DNA from: Trichomonas vaginalis G3
Taxonomy: Eukaryota; Parabasalia; Trichomonadida; Trichomonadidae
NCBI RefSeq assembly: GCF_026262505.1
Contig: NC_067206.1
Span: 20,667,319 to 20,731,318 of the forward strand
Length of the DNA stretch: 64,000 nt
Direction of reading: 5' to 3'
The position numbers and the translations under genes were made by a program. Positions 37,594 through 49,109 of the stretch are shown here, piece after piece. How positions within the stretch are numbered: position 1 is the first letter of the stretch; the number at the start of each line of letters is the position of its first letter. The notes under the pieces were generated by a model, which worked only from the letters and a program-made list of their open reading frames with translations, was not told where the DNA came from and made no database searches.

Positions 37594-38216
37594 CGGCGTT
37601 TGATCGAATTTAATGCAAGAGGTGAAGCAATTTAGATCAAAGATTTCCAAGTTGAATGTCTTGACGAATGGAATGAGATGGATGATATCATTACAAGATC
37701 AGCTCCAATAATATTCGCACTTTTACTTCCGTTTGCACACATTTTTAAGATTCTTGAAGGAGATGGTGTTGGGACATTTAAAACTTACTGTTACATCATG
37801 AATACTATTGCAGGATATTGCAATAAAAGATCCACATTTCAAGAAACAATTCTTAGTTTAATAGATTTGGTACTTGAAAGATTAAATGATATTGAATCTG
37901 GTTTAACTTTCAGAGTCATGCATGATGTTAGTGTTAGAGGACATGATCTTAACATTCAAATAAAACAATGCGAAATGATAAAAATGCAAATAGTGAAATT
38001 TGGAACCGATATTATCCAATTAATATTAGCGAAGAAGAATTATCATTAATTGATGATTGCAAAATTTTACTTGAAAATTCTACAATATTTATATACTATA
38101 TATGTTTATCTCTCATAGCAATCTTAAGCAAAAATGATTTGTTGATTGTCATTAATATCTTTTGTCCAAATAGGGTCATTATCCAAGGCTTGCTTTTGAC
38201 ATTTTTTATCGTATAA
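37594..38216 (+). pseudogene. Unknown protein fragment interrupted by the foldback element
   Basis: Coding continues from the left flank (VQIYVNA then the duplicated CGTAGAAGA) into RRLIEFNARGEAI, an in-frame TAG, then DEWNEMDDIITRSAPIIF and a helical stretch to 38049; the +1 frame carries on (NISEEELSLIDDCKILL). No motif recognised. The join across the 3.9-kb insertion is an inference from the in-frame target duplication. Confidence 0.35.
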
Positions 38217-38614
38217 CATGCTGAGTTATCTATTTGACCACATTTTGTTGTATCTTTGAAAAGATTTTCAAATTTTTGCTCAATTGGGACTCCTTCGGCT
38301 TTGGATAAGAAAATTGCTTTCCAGGCTCTATCTTCCAATTTTGGTGTGTATGATTGTGTGTGCCGACTTTTGATTCCAAATTGATCTAACACATCCTTAA
38401 ACGCATTTCTTGCCGTTATCCATCACTATCATGCGAGATTTATTTGGCATACTTTCGAGTGCTTGAAATGTTGATATCGTAGTTTTGTATTAACGTGATT
38501 AATTGAATAACAGTAATTTATAAAGATTTTACGACATTTATAATAATTTACGTGTAATAATTTTGCGCACTCATGTATTGATGGTAGGAATTGATAATGT
38601 TCAAAAAATGACAT
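38096..38614 (-). pseudogene. Degenerate minus-strand coding scraps
   Basis: Two open stretches (38392..38096 and 38614..38429), for example YQFLPSIHECAKLLHVNYYK, separated by frame changes. They overlap the preceding plus-strand fragment, so one of the two readings is probably spurious. No family recognised. Confidence 0.25.
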
Positions 38615-38619
38615 GTAAC

Positions 38620-39500
38620 GGGTACCTTTTCTATCGTCGTGCCCGAAACTTTACGAATTTACTACAGAATAAACATTACTTTTTAATTAATATCTCTTTT
38701 AATAGTGGTGATCGCGAAATGAATTTTGTTCGTAAAAAATATTAGCTTTTATAAAAAGAGAAATATTTTCTATAAAAATAAAAAAAATAAATAAATAGAT
38801 TCTGTAAAATATATATATATATATTATAAATGTTTGTGATTTCTATATTAGCATTAACATTTTCTATAAGCATATAAATGATGGATATATAGATATATAG
38901 AATCTGTTGTGTTCAAGAAATGCATCAGGTGATCTTGATAATCTGATGCTCGGTCTTGTCTTCTTATGAAGAGATTCCATATATATATATATTAAAAAAA
39001 ATTGGTAATTGAAGCGCAGAAATCCAAAACACGGTCATAAAATAATATATGCTCACCGAATAAATATGTCCATGGATCATGTTGAATCTTCCAATTCATT
39101 TTTAATGGGGCAAAAATGTTTTTCAATAATGATTCTTTTTGAAGAAAACTTTGAATTTTCGATTAGTTGATCATTTGTAAGGCTCCAATTGCGTGATTTT
39201 TTAAGTCAACAAACTTGGAGTTAATTGTTTGCAATTATGCTTTGCCAATTTTTCAAAAGCGACTACCAGTGAGTGCAGGACAAATTTGCCACATGTCACT
39301 TTTCAATAACCTTAAATGACGTTTTTCTGATTTTTTAAAAAATAAACTTAAATTATATATGATGATATTATGTCTATATTTTTAGAGTGATTCCTTTTAC
39401 AATCTTGGAGTTTTCATATACTACACAAGAGCTCCAAAGTCCACTTTTTCAGAGAGACGATTTGACTGTGTCAAATCCTTTTTTTCGTATATAATATTAA
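38620..39500. other. AT-rich region without recognised genes
   Basis: Short AT dinucleotide runs (near 38810 and 38980). Nothing else supported. Confidence 0.4.
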
Positions 39501-39587
39501 GAACTCAGGACGGAAAATAAAAAACTGAGAGCATATCTAAGAAGCTACAGACAAGACAGGGAAGACAGAGATCGATCAAAAACCAGG

Positions 39588-39812
39588 TTGACAGAAATGA
39601 CAACTGGAAGAATTCCAACTGCTTCAAACAAGATGTGCTTCGAGAGACCATTAAGAACAATGACATTCTTGTATGAAAAGAAAGTCGTTTCCAAACTTCA
39701 CTCACAATATATCACCATAGATCAATTCAAACAGGCAATGTCTCAGTTCATGTCAGTTAATTGGTTCGGGGAACAAAAATATTTAGAAGAAGCCCTTTTG
39801 GTCTGGACCTGA
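39588..39812 (+). pseudogene. Short coding fragment
   Basis: MTEMTTGRIPTASNKMCFER followed by a Lys/Gln-rich stretch, 74 residues. An overlapping frame upstream is also open. Neither has a promoter or a recognised family. Probably a scrap of an older element. Confidence 0.25.
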
Positions 39813-40084
39813 AGCAAGTCCTTTATATCATGGAATACCAAAATGCTCAGTGAAGATTTGCATCGAAATAGATTCGATACTATGATAACATCAATGACCT
39901 CTTCAACTACTACTAATTTTCGACTAAACACTTAATTTTTGGTATTTTTTGGGGGTCGGCGTCATGATGCCGAAAAAATTCAGACTCATGGCGTCACGAT
40001 GTAAAGTCTACAAATGTCATTTTTTGGTTATAATTTCAGATTTTCAGCATCATATTATGTTTTTGGATTATAAAGAAGGAATTT

Positions 40085-40360
40085 GAGGCTATAAGGTACT
40101 GATATACAGTCGGGATCTTATAGCCCCAAATTCCTTCTTATGAGACTTCCAAACTTTGGGTTAATGTCTTGACATTAACCCAAAGTTTGGAAGTCTTAGA
40201 GTAAGAATGAAAGAGAAAGGAGTACATAGTGATCCTATGTACCTCTTGTCATTTCATTCTTAATCTGATACTTCAATTCTCTCTGTAAATGAGAGAAACT
40301 TTGTCTGCATTAAATTTAATCTAGAGAAAGTTTCTCCCATTTTAAATCAGATTGAAAGAT
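40085..40360. repeat. Ordered stem-loop array (gamma-delta-alpha-beta)
   Basis: Four successive hairpins: arms AGGAATTTGAGGCTATAAGG / CTTATAGCCCCAAATTCCTT; GACTTCCAAACTTTGGGTTA / its complement; AAGAATGAAAGAGAAAGGAG / CTCTTGTCATTTCATTCTT; and GAGAGAAACTTTGTC / AGAAAGTTTCTCCC. The same four types recur in fixed cyclic order elsewhere. Confidence 0.8.
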
Positions 40361-41300
40361 GGATGTTGTTTTGGAAAAGAAACATAATAAATATATTTAT
40401 AACAATTCATATGATCTATCAAAAACGAATAAATGAAACAGGTTGAAGAGGTCAATTGATTTAAAGGCAAAAATATTACTTGAATTGAGACAATTTGATG
40501 AAAAAAAAGAGTATTTTTCTCATGGTCTACGCATTCGTTTTAAATATAATTAAATTTATCATGACGAACAGGTCAAAAAATATTATTATTTATATTTTTC
40601 ATTTCACAATTGGGATATAAGTTTATAGAAAAATTATTATGAATAAATTCTAAACTACCATCAAATATTCTTGTACCTTGTTGTTGTGGTCTATATAATA
40701 CAAATACTCGAAATTATTCCCCTTGAAATTGATCTTCACATATAATATTTGTTCATTTCTAAGGTAAAATGTACTAATTTTTTCTATAACAGAATATTTT
40801 CGTATTTCAACACATAGCATCATGAGGTTCGATCGTTCCTTTTTTCTTTAATTATCTTTGTGTCATTTGCTTTTCTTCGTTTCATTTCAGCAATATATAT
40901 TTTTGAAATTATTTCACCATTATTGTAAAAATTTTAAAAATCTGGCCCGCAATTTATGTGAAAGTCTTTATCTTTAAACGTTTCACATTGAGTATTTGTA
41001 TTCAGTTCTATATCATTGTATGTCTCATTCATCTTACATTAAAATGCATTCAATTTTTATCGGCAATTTTAATTTTTTTTATTTCAATAAATCTTACTTA
41101 TATGATATTTCCTTTGAGAGGAAGACAGAAACTTCGATTTTAACTATTTCATAAAAGAATATGAGACTGCGAGGCAATGACTCGAGGTCAACACTTCGCA
41201 GCTTCATATTCATTATTTATAAGTAAATCATAAAAACTAAAAAAAAGAAAAAATGACCCGTAAACCAAAAAGTGACGCTTCCCTCTTTGACACGCAAAAC
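40360..41300. other. AT-rich region with a lone hairpin
   Basis: A stem GAATATGAGACTGCGAGG / CTTCGCAGCTTCATATTC lies at about 41157-41212. No credible gene. Confidence 0.45.
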
Positions 41301-41564
41301 AATATTAGGGAAAACCGCAACCACTTTTTTAATCACGATTTAAATATATAAATCGCGATTTTTTAGAAAAATCGCGACTTTTTTAAAATCGCGTTTTTTA
41401 ATGAATTGTGATTTTATTGTGGTCGCGATTTTTCAAAAAAATCGCGATTTTTATGGAAAATTGTGATCAAAATTAAACGCGATTTTCTTTATCAATCGCG
41501 AACATAGAACAAATCGGAACCATGATTTTGGACCTCATTAAGCGAAAAGGTCGCAATTAAATTC

Positions 41565-42140
41565 TATACCATACCGAAAAGGGTCGCTAGAAAAAGTGAC
41601 TTTTGGCGCCAAAAAAAGGGTCGCTAGAAAAGCTTCAGAGAAGGAATTGAAGGGTAAGAGGCATATAGGCATACCATATACCTCTCACCCTTCAATTCCT
41701 ACCAGAAAGTTCGAAAACTTGGTCGCAATCAGATGCAATTGCGACCAAGTTTTCGAACTTTCTCGAGGGAATAGGAGCCTACAAAGCACTGATTATGTAT
41801 CAGTGCCTGGTAGGCTCCTATTCACTTTCTAAATGGGTGAAACTTTGCTTTCATAAGATAACATACAAACAAAGTTTCTCCCATTTAGAGTTTGAATTGA
41901 ATGGTGTGAGGTATATAGGCATACTATATATCTCTCACCCTTCAATTCCTATGAAAACAGTTCTAAAATAAAAATAAAAAACAAACTTAAATTAACTATA
42001 ATATTTTTTATATTTTAATTTCATATATTTAATAAAATTCCTTATATATTATAATTATTATATTAAAAACCCTTTCGAATTTTGGCGCGAAAAATAAGAG
42101 TAAGTGTCACTTTTTATAGTGACCCTTTTCGGTACGGAAC
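41565..42140. mobile_element. 576-bp MULE-derived MITE with 17-bp flanking direct repeats
   Basis: Inverted ends TACCGAAAAGGGTCGCTAGA / GTGACCCTTTTCGGTA plus GTGAC and GGCGCCAAAA. Flanked on both sides by AGGTCGCAATTAAATTC (41548-41564, 42141-42157). The interior is a five-hairpin array. Ends are closely related to those of the MULE at 44615..48891, so it is probably mobilised by that enzyme. Confidence 0.7.
41634..41950. repeat. Ordered stem-loop array (alpha-delta-gamma-beta-alpha)
   Basis: Five hairpins, such as arms GGAATTGAAGGGTAAGAGGC, AGAAAGTTCGAAAACTTGGT and GAATAGGAGCCTAC with their complements. Reverse-complemented, the order equals the alpha-beta-gamma-delta cycle of the other arrays. 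Confidence 0.85.
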
Positions 42141-42159
42141 AGGTCGCAATTAAATTCAA

Positions 42160-42820
42160 TAACAATGATCAATAATAAGCATTTTAAAATATTATAAATC
42201 ATTACACTTATTTATCTTATTACATTTTTTTCGAAGATATCTAAAGCTTGCAATATGAAATATAGTTTTTCTGCATTTTAGCTTATTAAAAATGATGAGA
42301 ATGATTTAACTGTTTATAATTATTAAAATGATGTGTGTGATATTTTCATTGAAATTAATAAGGTAAAAAGTGACATTTTAAAAAAATTAAAAAACTAAAA
42401 TCCTCTTGGATATATGCTGTTAGGTATTTGCCAATATTTTAATTATATATAAGAGGTATCTGAGCATATGATTTTTTTTAAAAAATTACTTTGTTTTGTT
42501 ATATATAAATATGGAACTAACTCATAACAATCAATAATCAACAATTTACAATTAAATGACTGTTATTATATTTATGGAAAGTGAATAATGTAACTAATCA
42601 ATATCAATCAACAATTAACAATCAACAATCAACAATCAACAATTAAATGAATGTTATCATATTTATGGAAAGGGAATTATGTAACAAGCTAATATTTATG
42701 ATACAACGGTTATAAAAGTGACATATATGATGCGATGGTTATAAAAGTGACACACCAAGAGTGGCAATTCTAAATCAAATTTAATTTTATATATTTTAAT
42801 ATATGAATAAAATAATTTTT
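42160..42820. other. AT-rich region with short CAATCAACAAT repeats
   Basis: Near 42530-42660 ATCAACAATC units repeat several times, and a 40-bp segment with TTATGGAAAG recurs. No gene. Confidence 0.45.
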
Positions 42821-42821
42821 A

Positions 42822-44239
42822 TTAATAAGAATTTTCACTGTCATCTTCAGAAACTGATTCCTGATAGTTATATGCCTCGCTATTTTCATCCATGCCATCA
42901 AGATCTAAAAGATCCCATCTTTCAGCACCTCTACGTAATGGACGTCGGCAGAAAAGTTTATTTGTAAGGCCTGCACACATTGCAAAGGTGTGATGATAAA
43001 ATGTTAGATCACCCTTGATTTTCAATGGCCATTTACCACCAATCACTCTCCAGTATTGTTTGAGTCGAGAAAAATAATTCTCGACAATGATTCGATTACT
43101 GGAGAGTTTTCGGTTGTATTCCTTCTGATCATCTGTTAATTCTGTATTCCTTTGACGTTTAAAAGGAATTTTTGCCCATGGTATTATATCATTAATACCT
43201 TGATATCCTGAATCTGCTAATAAGCATGGCTCTGTCTCAATTTCTGCATTCATTCTTTCTTTTTCTGCTTTTAAGATAGAAATGAGATTTTTTGTTTTTT
43301 AAATAATCTAAAATCATGTCTTTTTCCACGGATTGGTTTCGAAAAGTGAAGTAATCTTCCTTTGGGACTGACAAAACATTGAACTTTGACACAACACATT
43401 TTATGTTTTCCAGAGTAATATAAATTTTGATCTTTTGCTCTTCCAATTTCTTGTACTGTAGCGTCCAAAGCTCCAAACATACCGGGATATTCGGTAGATT
43501 TTTCACTTTCGTCCCACCGAATATAGGGTCTCCATTTGACAAAGTCCTCACCAATTTTTAAACCAATTTTATTTATGATATCCATTACAATAGCTCTTGT
43601 ATGTGTTTTTTTGATTCCAAATTGTGCTCCTAATTCTTTAAATGAACCAGAATGTTTCAACCAAGTTAATGTTATTAGCAATCTCGATTCCAATGATACT
43701 CTAGTGTGTTTATAATGATTGTGTTCAAGAGTATTAAAAGAAAGATGTAATAAATCTCTAAAATCTTTGCATGTCAAATTTGTCAATTTTGTGAGACGAT
43801 TATTTTGTTGCTCCCTTAAAATTTCTTCGATCCTAATTTTTAGTGGTTCTTTGATCTTTGGCTCTGGTACATCATTTACAGGAACATCAACAAATGATTC
43901 CATATATTCTGCTTCTCTTTGGGTAAAAAATGAAATTGGATCTGTTGGATCGATTTCATTTTCTGAAATTTCAGATGAAGTCGCAATTTGAATGGGATTA
44001 ACCGCTGTCACGTTTTCTTGTGCTGGAGGAGGAATTTGCTCTGTTGCAGCAGGTTCCCTTTCTGATCTTGAACGGGGAACAGTTGCTGTAGAAGTTTGTG
44101 TTGGAGCAGGGTTTTGTACAGATGCTTGAGAACTTCTTGGTGTTTGCGAGTTTCGAGTTCCTGATGCTTGCGAACTTCGAGTACTGGATGTTGTTCTTTG
44201 CCGATTGGACAGTAATGAAGTGATAATTGTTGATTTCAA
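42822..44239 (-). pseudogene. IS5/PIF-Harbinger-type DDE transposase (DDE_Tnp_4), one frame change
   Basis: A low-complexity Ser/Thr/Pro/Gln N terminus, a helix-turn-helix-like part (SFKELGAQFGIKKTHTRAIV), then the catalytic core: GALDATVQEIGR (Asp), after a frame change near 43260 LLADSGYQGI (Asp), and RIIVENYFSRLKQYW (Glu). These match DDE_Tnp_4 proteins. No ATG opens the frame (44239 is TTG), so the N terminus may also be damaged. Frameshift lies between the first and second acidic residues. Confidence 0.75.
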
Positions 44240-44784
44240 AATTTTTATTTATTTTATAAAATTGATACTATATTCAATTTTTTAAAGCACAAAGATATTC
44301 GGCCATTTATGAAGCATTGAATAGAATTTCGACAAGAAAAAATTATTATAATTCTTGTATTGATAATAAGATTTTGCAAACAATTAAAATTATATGGAGT
44401 ATGATACAGATTATCTTCCAAATACAGCAAAAATATATAAAATTGATTTATTAATAAATCCAAGGCGTCTTCAGGCTTAAAAATATTACATAAATCTAAC
44501 AAAAAAACCTTTAGCAATAAAAATACATTTGCTCAAGCCTATCGGCAAGTCAAATCTAAAAAACTTTTTATAACATTCTTATTACAATTTTTATTTTATT
44601 TTTATATTTATATTGTTTCGTACCGAAATGGCTAACAAAAAAGTGACAGAAAACCTTAAATTGCGCGGCAATTTTAATTAAAAAAATAAACATTAATTTT
44701 TGTGATTGATATGATGCATTTTATTTATATTATATAAGATTTAAATTTAGGGGAAAAATTGGAAAAAAAAATAAGATTGGAAGT

Positions 44785-45050
44785 CTTTAGGTAAGAAGGA
44801 AAGGGCAAGAGATATATAGTGTACCTATATACCTCTTGCCCTTTCATTCTAAGTAGAAATGGGAGAAACTTTGTCCGCATCATCAGTTATGCGGACAAAG
44901 TTTCTCCGATTTCTAATGGGAATTGCAGGCTATGAGGCACTGATATATAATCAGTACCTCATAGCCTACAATTCCCCTTATTAGACTTCCAAACTTTGAG
45001 TTAATGTCAAGAGATTAACTCAAAGTTTGGAAAACTTCTCGTAAGAATCA
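44785..45050. repeat. Left subterminal stem-loop array of the MULE (alpha-beta-gamma-delta)
   Basis: Alpha arms GGAAAGGGCAAGAGATATAT / complement; beta arms GGGAGAAACTTTGTCCGCAT / complement; gamma arms GGCTATGAGGCACTGATA / complement; delta arms CTTCCAAACTTTGAGTTAAT / complement. Confidence 0.85.
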
Positions 45051-45681
45051 ATCGTCAAAAACCTCGATTGCAGTTATATTCATTGTGTTAAATTTGATTT
45101 ATTTTGAAATTTTTATAAATTAAATTTTATATAACATAAAGCGTTATGAATTAGTATTTCCATATGAATTTTATCTCGAAAATAGTAATTCTGTACAGTT
45201 ATATTTCGGTTAATTTTGGAAATTTCTAGGAATACTTTAAGATAGTATGATTATATATAACTCTGCCTTCATGATTTATTTTAGCTTTCGCGCAAATATC
45301 AGTTAACTTAACTCCATTATTTGATTTTGTGATGGCTTCACAAAGCCAATCAATATCAATCTCTTCTGGAGAATGTCTTCTCATCTAGAATATTTTCAAT
45401 ACTTTACATACAAACATTTTTATTTCTAAAAAACTTTTTAATTTTTTCTAGGATATATGAATGAAAATAGTTAGAACAAGATTTTGAAGCTCAAAACATT
45501 AAAAATTATTAAAGATTTGTATAATATGATTAAAAATGGGAAATAATATGAGGCAATATAAAGGAATAGAGTATATAAGAATTTCCGAAAAAGTGACATC
45601 CAAAAAGTGACACTTTCAATAGGGAGTAACACTTAAAAAGTGACAATTTAAAATTCACAATAAATAAAAATAATAAATTTT

Positions 45682-45999
45682 TTAGTCTATTAAATTATTC
45701 TTTTCTTTGAAATCCTCCAAAAATTCTTCGAAATGTTCTAAAATATAATCTGGAGAATTATAACAAAATTCATTAATTTCTAACATATACGTATCTAACA
45801 ATTCATTTGGAATTTCAAACGATCTTAAATATGTAATTGAATTTTGTATCTTCTCATTTATTTGAGAAAGTTTTTCTTCAGCATTTTCCAATAAAAATCT
45901 TAATGGATTCAAATTGGCTTCTTGATTCTGAACAAAATTTAATACTTGGTATAAACGTGATTGAACTTCTCTTTTCAATTTTGTTTTATAATCTGTCAA
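45682..45999 (-). pseudogene. C-terminal extension of the MULE transposase after an in-frame TGA
   Basis: Directly follows the TGA at 46000-46002 in the same frame, with 105 helical codons (LTDYKTKLKREVQSRL ...). Either a nonsense mutation cut a 560-residue protein, or the tail is reached by readthrough. No separate ATG near its start. Confidence 0.55.
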
Positions 46000-47361
46000 T
46001 CAAGGCTCGCGAATTCTAATTGAAGGAATAAAACCTGTTTGAAGTAAATCGTTTTTAATACGATAAAAGTAATTGGGTGCAACTTCTTCTAAAAGATTTT
46101 TGACAAAAACATCAATTCTTTGATTTTTAACGCAGCCAAAATCGTGATATTTTATCTTTTTAAATAAAGATTCAGAAACGTTATTCACAACGGTTAATTC
46201 ATTTGGTCTGGCAGCGGCTATCCACTGTTGTTTATGAATGTCCCACTGACGTGTAAAGTATTGATTAAATTCCAATTGATCTTGAATTTTATCAATAATG
46301 TGCTCTTTATACATTTTTGCAGCATCTTCTTCTGTGCAATCACGATAATAACATAAAATGTTCATAAATTTTTCGACTTCTGATCTAATCTCTTCATCAT
46401 TTACCTTTGAGAGATTCTTTTTAAGTGCGCGTATTACATGTAGCGCGCACCAAAAGATATTGCACTCCGGAAATGAATTCCTAATCCCGTTGAAAATGTT
46501 TAGTGCACAGTCAGACATGATAAATTCAGGTTCTGTGTGAGTTGTTTCAAAATATTTACTTAAGCAAAAAGAAATATTTTCACTATTATCTGGATATATT
46601 ATAAAATAACACAAAGGGATAGAATGAGTATTAGCAAATTTGGTAGCTAATACATAAAAAGGAAATCCATGAATAATTAATTTAAACGTAGAGTCTAAGT
46701 GATAAATTGGTGGTTTTTCATGAATTTGAGAGATCATATCATTATCAGAGTAAATAAAAACCAATTTGTCTGGAAAATCAGTATCTTCACCTTGAATGTC
46801 AAAATAAATAAGGTCATCATGTTGATCTTCCCATTGATTAACATAGTTTTGTAAAGATTGAAATTGATTTAAAGATATGTCTGGTAAAGATCTCATAAGA
46901 TCTTTTTGTTGTAAATAATATTTCAATTGATTGATTGCAGTTTGTTTCATAGTCATGTGAATACAAGTATGATCTTTAGGTATTTCAAGCGTTTTGTTGA
47001 CTTCTTGTGTTGCATTAAGTGGACTTCCGTGATTCATGAGAAATTTTTTAATCCAAGCACGGTAAGTACCACTTGTAGGTGTATTTTTATGTTGTGGTGG
47101 TGGTCCTGAGTGAATATGAGTTAAGTTTGCAGATTTAAAAATGTAATTGTCGAAATTTTTAATAAATTTAAAGCCTGCTGGGCAGCCTTCGTATTCGCAT
47201 CGGTGGTAGATTAATACTCCTGTTCCAATTGATAGTTTTTGTGGGTCTTTGACAAATCTTATGTTACCATGCAGCTCTGCAGCTATAACAAAACGAGAAT
47301 ATTCTAAATATCCTATGGCTTGATCAACCTCGCATGGAGGATCGGGTGGAGGATGTTGCAT
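46000..47361 (-). CDS. MULE transposase with WRKY/FLYWCH-type zinc finger
   Basis: Intact 453-residue ORF from ATG 47361. N-terminal finger: HRCEYEGCPAGFKFI ... LTHIHSG gives C-X4-C-X21-23-H-X-H spacing (residues about 54-86). Catalytic triad in order: IYHLDSTFKLI (Asp), FIMSDCALNIFNGI (Asp), the conserved FWCALHVIRAL, then NNVSESLFKKIK (Glu). All key residues are present, so the core may be active. Ends at TGA 46000-46002, with 105 further codons in frame. Known TvMULE families are the likely relatives. Confidence 0.8.
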   Translation of the reverse strand: MQHPPPDPPCEVDQAIGYLEYSRFVIAAELHGNIRFVKDPQKLSIGTGVLIYHRCEYEGCPAGFKFIKNFDNYIFKSANLTHIHSGPPPQHKNTPTSGTYRAWIKKFLMNHGSPLNATQEVNKTLEIPKDHTCIHMTMKQTAINQLKYYLQQKDLMRSLPDISLNQFQSLQNYVNQWEDQHDDLIYFDIQGEDTDFPDKLVFIYSDNDMISQIHEKPPIYHLDSTFKLIIHGFPFYVLATKFANTHSIPLCYFIIYPDNSENISFCLSKYFETTHTEPEFIMSDCALNIFNGIRNSFPECNIFWCALHVIRALKKNLSKVNDEEIRSEVEKFMNILCYYRDCTEEDAAKMYKEHIIDKIQDQLEFNQYFTRQWDIHKQQWIAAARPNELTVVNNVSESLFKKIKYHDFGCVKNQRIDVFVKNLLEEVAPNYFYRIKNDLLQTGFIPSIRIREP

Positions 47362-47599
47362 TGAGCAGCAAAAAGGAAAAATAAAATTGAAAACTCACAT
47401 TGAAAAAATAACGGTTTAATAGAAAATATTTTTTTTCTTCTGAAAAAGAATTATCTTTGAGTATCTAAATTGGGATAAAGGATATAGAATAGATAACTAG
47501 TACTTAATATATGATACATGTACACGAAATGGAAGAATGTGTACTAAAAGAAAGAGAAATTTTAGCTTAATATTTTACATACGAATCAATTATCTTTGG

Positions 47600-48412
47600 T
47601 TAAAAGGTAGAATTGTTGGCTATGATGTACTGATTCATGATCAGTACATCATAGCCAACAATTCCTTATAAAATTCAAAAACTTGGGTGCAATCAGTTCT
47701 GATTGCACCCAAGTTTTTGAACTTTCTTGAGGGAATAAAGGTAAGAGGTATACATTATGAATATATACCTCTTACCCTTCCATTCCCTCTCTGACAGCGG
47801 GAAACTTTGTCTGAATGTTAAACTATTCAGACAAAGTTTCCCGCTGTCAGCGAAAGAATTGTTCCATCTGGTGCATAGAGTGTGAATCTATGCACCAAAT
47901 GGAGCAAGTCCCTCGCGAAATTGCCAAAACTTGCGTCGCATTTCAAAGATTGCGACCCAAATTTTGGCGATTTCTAGTAGAGATGGAGTATTTTGAGTCA
48001 CTGACCTATATGCAGTGGCTCAAAGGGCTCCATCTCTACTTTGAAGCAAGGAAACTTTCCTCGAAATTTTGATAATTTGAAGAAAGTTTTCAAGCAATTA
48101 ACAAAGGATTACTCGCTATGAGGTAAAAATTCTAGATTTTCACCTCATAGCGAGAGCTTCCCTTTCATTGCTTGAAAACTTTCCCCAGCTTTAAAATTGT
48201 GGAAAGGGCTGTAAAGTCGACTCCGATACCAGCAGGTACCAGAGTATTTAAAAGAGAAGCCCTCGTACGAGTTTCTATGAAGACCTTCTCATTCAAGAAG
48301 ATCTTAATAGAAAATCGTACGAGGGCATTGGAAACTCGCGTCTGGTACATGTTGGTACCAGAGTGTTTGAGATTTGAAGACTCTGGTACTAACATGTACC
48401 AGAATTTATGAT
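47600..48412. repeat. Right subterminal stem-loop array of the MULE (at least nine hairpins)
   Basis: Gamma (GAATTGTTGGCTATGATGTA), delta (AAAACTTGGGTGCAATCAG), alpha (GGTAAGAGGTATA), beta (CAGCGGGAAACTTTGTC), then further gamma/delta-like pairs and stems such as GAGATGGAG and TCGTACGAGGGC. Arms in each hairpin match each other but differ from the same type in other arrays. Confidence 0.8.
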
Positions 48413-49109
48413 GAATTTAAGATGGACCATTATAAAATGGTAGCGGTTTGTTTCAAAAAAAATTAGATGAGATTTGCATAGATATAGATTATATGATTTA
48501 TACATATGAAAAATAATATATAAAAATATAATTTTGAGATAATTATGTAAATAATATTTTAAATATTTGAATTTGAGGTATAATTTTATAGTAAAATATA
48601 TTATAAAGAGTATTTATATAAATATTGTAAGATAATATAAGTAATAAAAATTGAGACCCCCTCCCTGTTTTTGATGTTTTGTCACTTTTTCGGTAATTCT
48701 TATTGTTTCAGCTCAAAACATTAAAAATTATTAAAGATTTGTATAATATGATTAAAAATGGGAAATAATATGAGGCAATATAAAGGAATATGAATATTAA
48801 ATAAATATATCTAAATAGAAAGAATCAGAAAAATCAAATTATTGGCGCCAAAAATGTCACCTTTTTGGTGAGCCATTTCGGTATGAGATAATTTTTATAT
48901 TTATATTTTAGTTCACTTTTTAAATAATGATCTTTAGATTGAACCAATAACGCGATTTTCCATATAAATCGCGATTTTTTTGAAAAATCGCGACCACAAT
49001 AAAATCGCAATTCATTAAAAAACGCGATTTTAAAAAAGTCGCGATTTTTCTAAAAAATCGCGATTTATATATTTAAATCGTGATTAAAAAAGTGGTTGCG
49101 GTTTTCCCT

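Larger units (their letters stand above)
44615..48891. mobile_element. 4.3-kb MULE transposon with subterminal stem-loop arrays
   Basis: Inverted ends TACCGAAATGGCTAACAAAA (44621) and the reverse complement ending 48883, with GTGACA following. TTTTTATATTTATATT flanks both sides (44599-44614, 48892-48907). It encodes a MULE transposase and carries stem-loop arrays at both sides (44785..45050 and 47600..48412). Apparently complete, apart from an in-frame TGA in the gene. Confidence 0.75.
41307..49109. mobile_element. 7.8-kb nested element, PIF/Harbinger-like ends with ATT target duplication
   Basis: Ends AGGGAAAACCGCAACCACTT and the reverse complement are flanked by ATT (41304-41306 and 49110-49112). 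The terminal arms (41307..41480 and 48950..49109) are about 165 bp and consist of repeated ATCGCGATTTTT/AAAAATCGCG. Inside are a DDE transposase of the PIF/IS5 type, a MITE and a MULE. A 3-bp duplication suits PIF/Harbinger, though TWA is usual. That the DDE gene belongs to these ends is an inference. Confidence 0.55.

Noticed and set aside
41596-41832. 78-codon ORF in the MITE
   Set aside because: Lies across stem-loops of the array; no conserved protein pattern.
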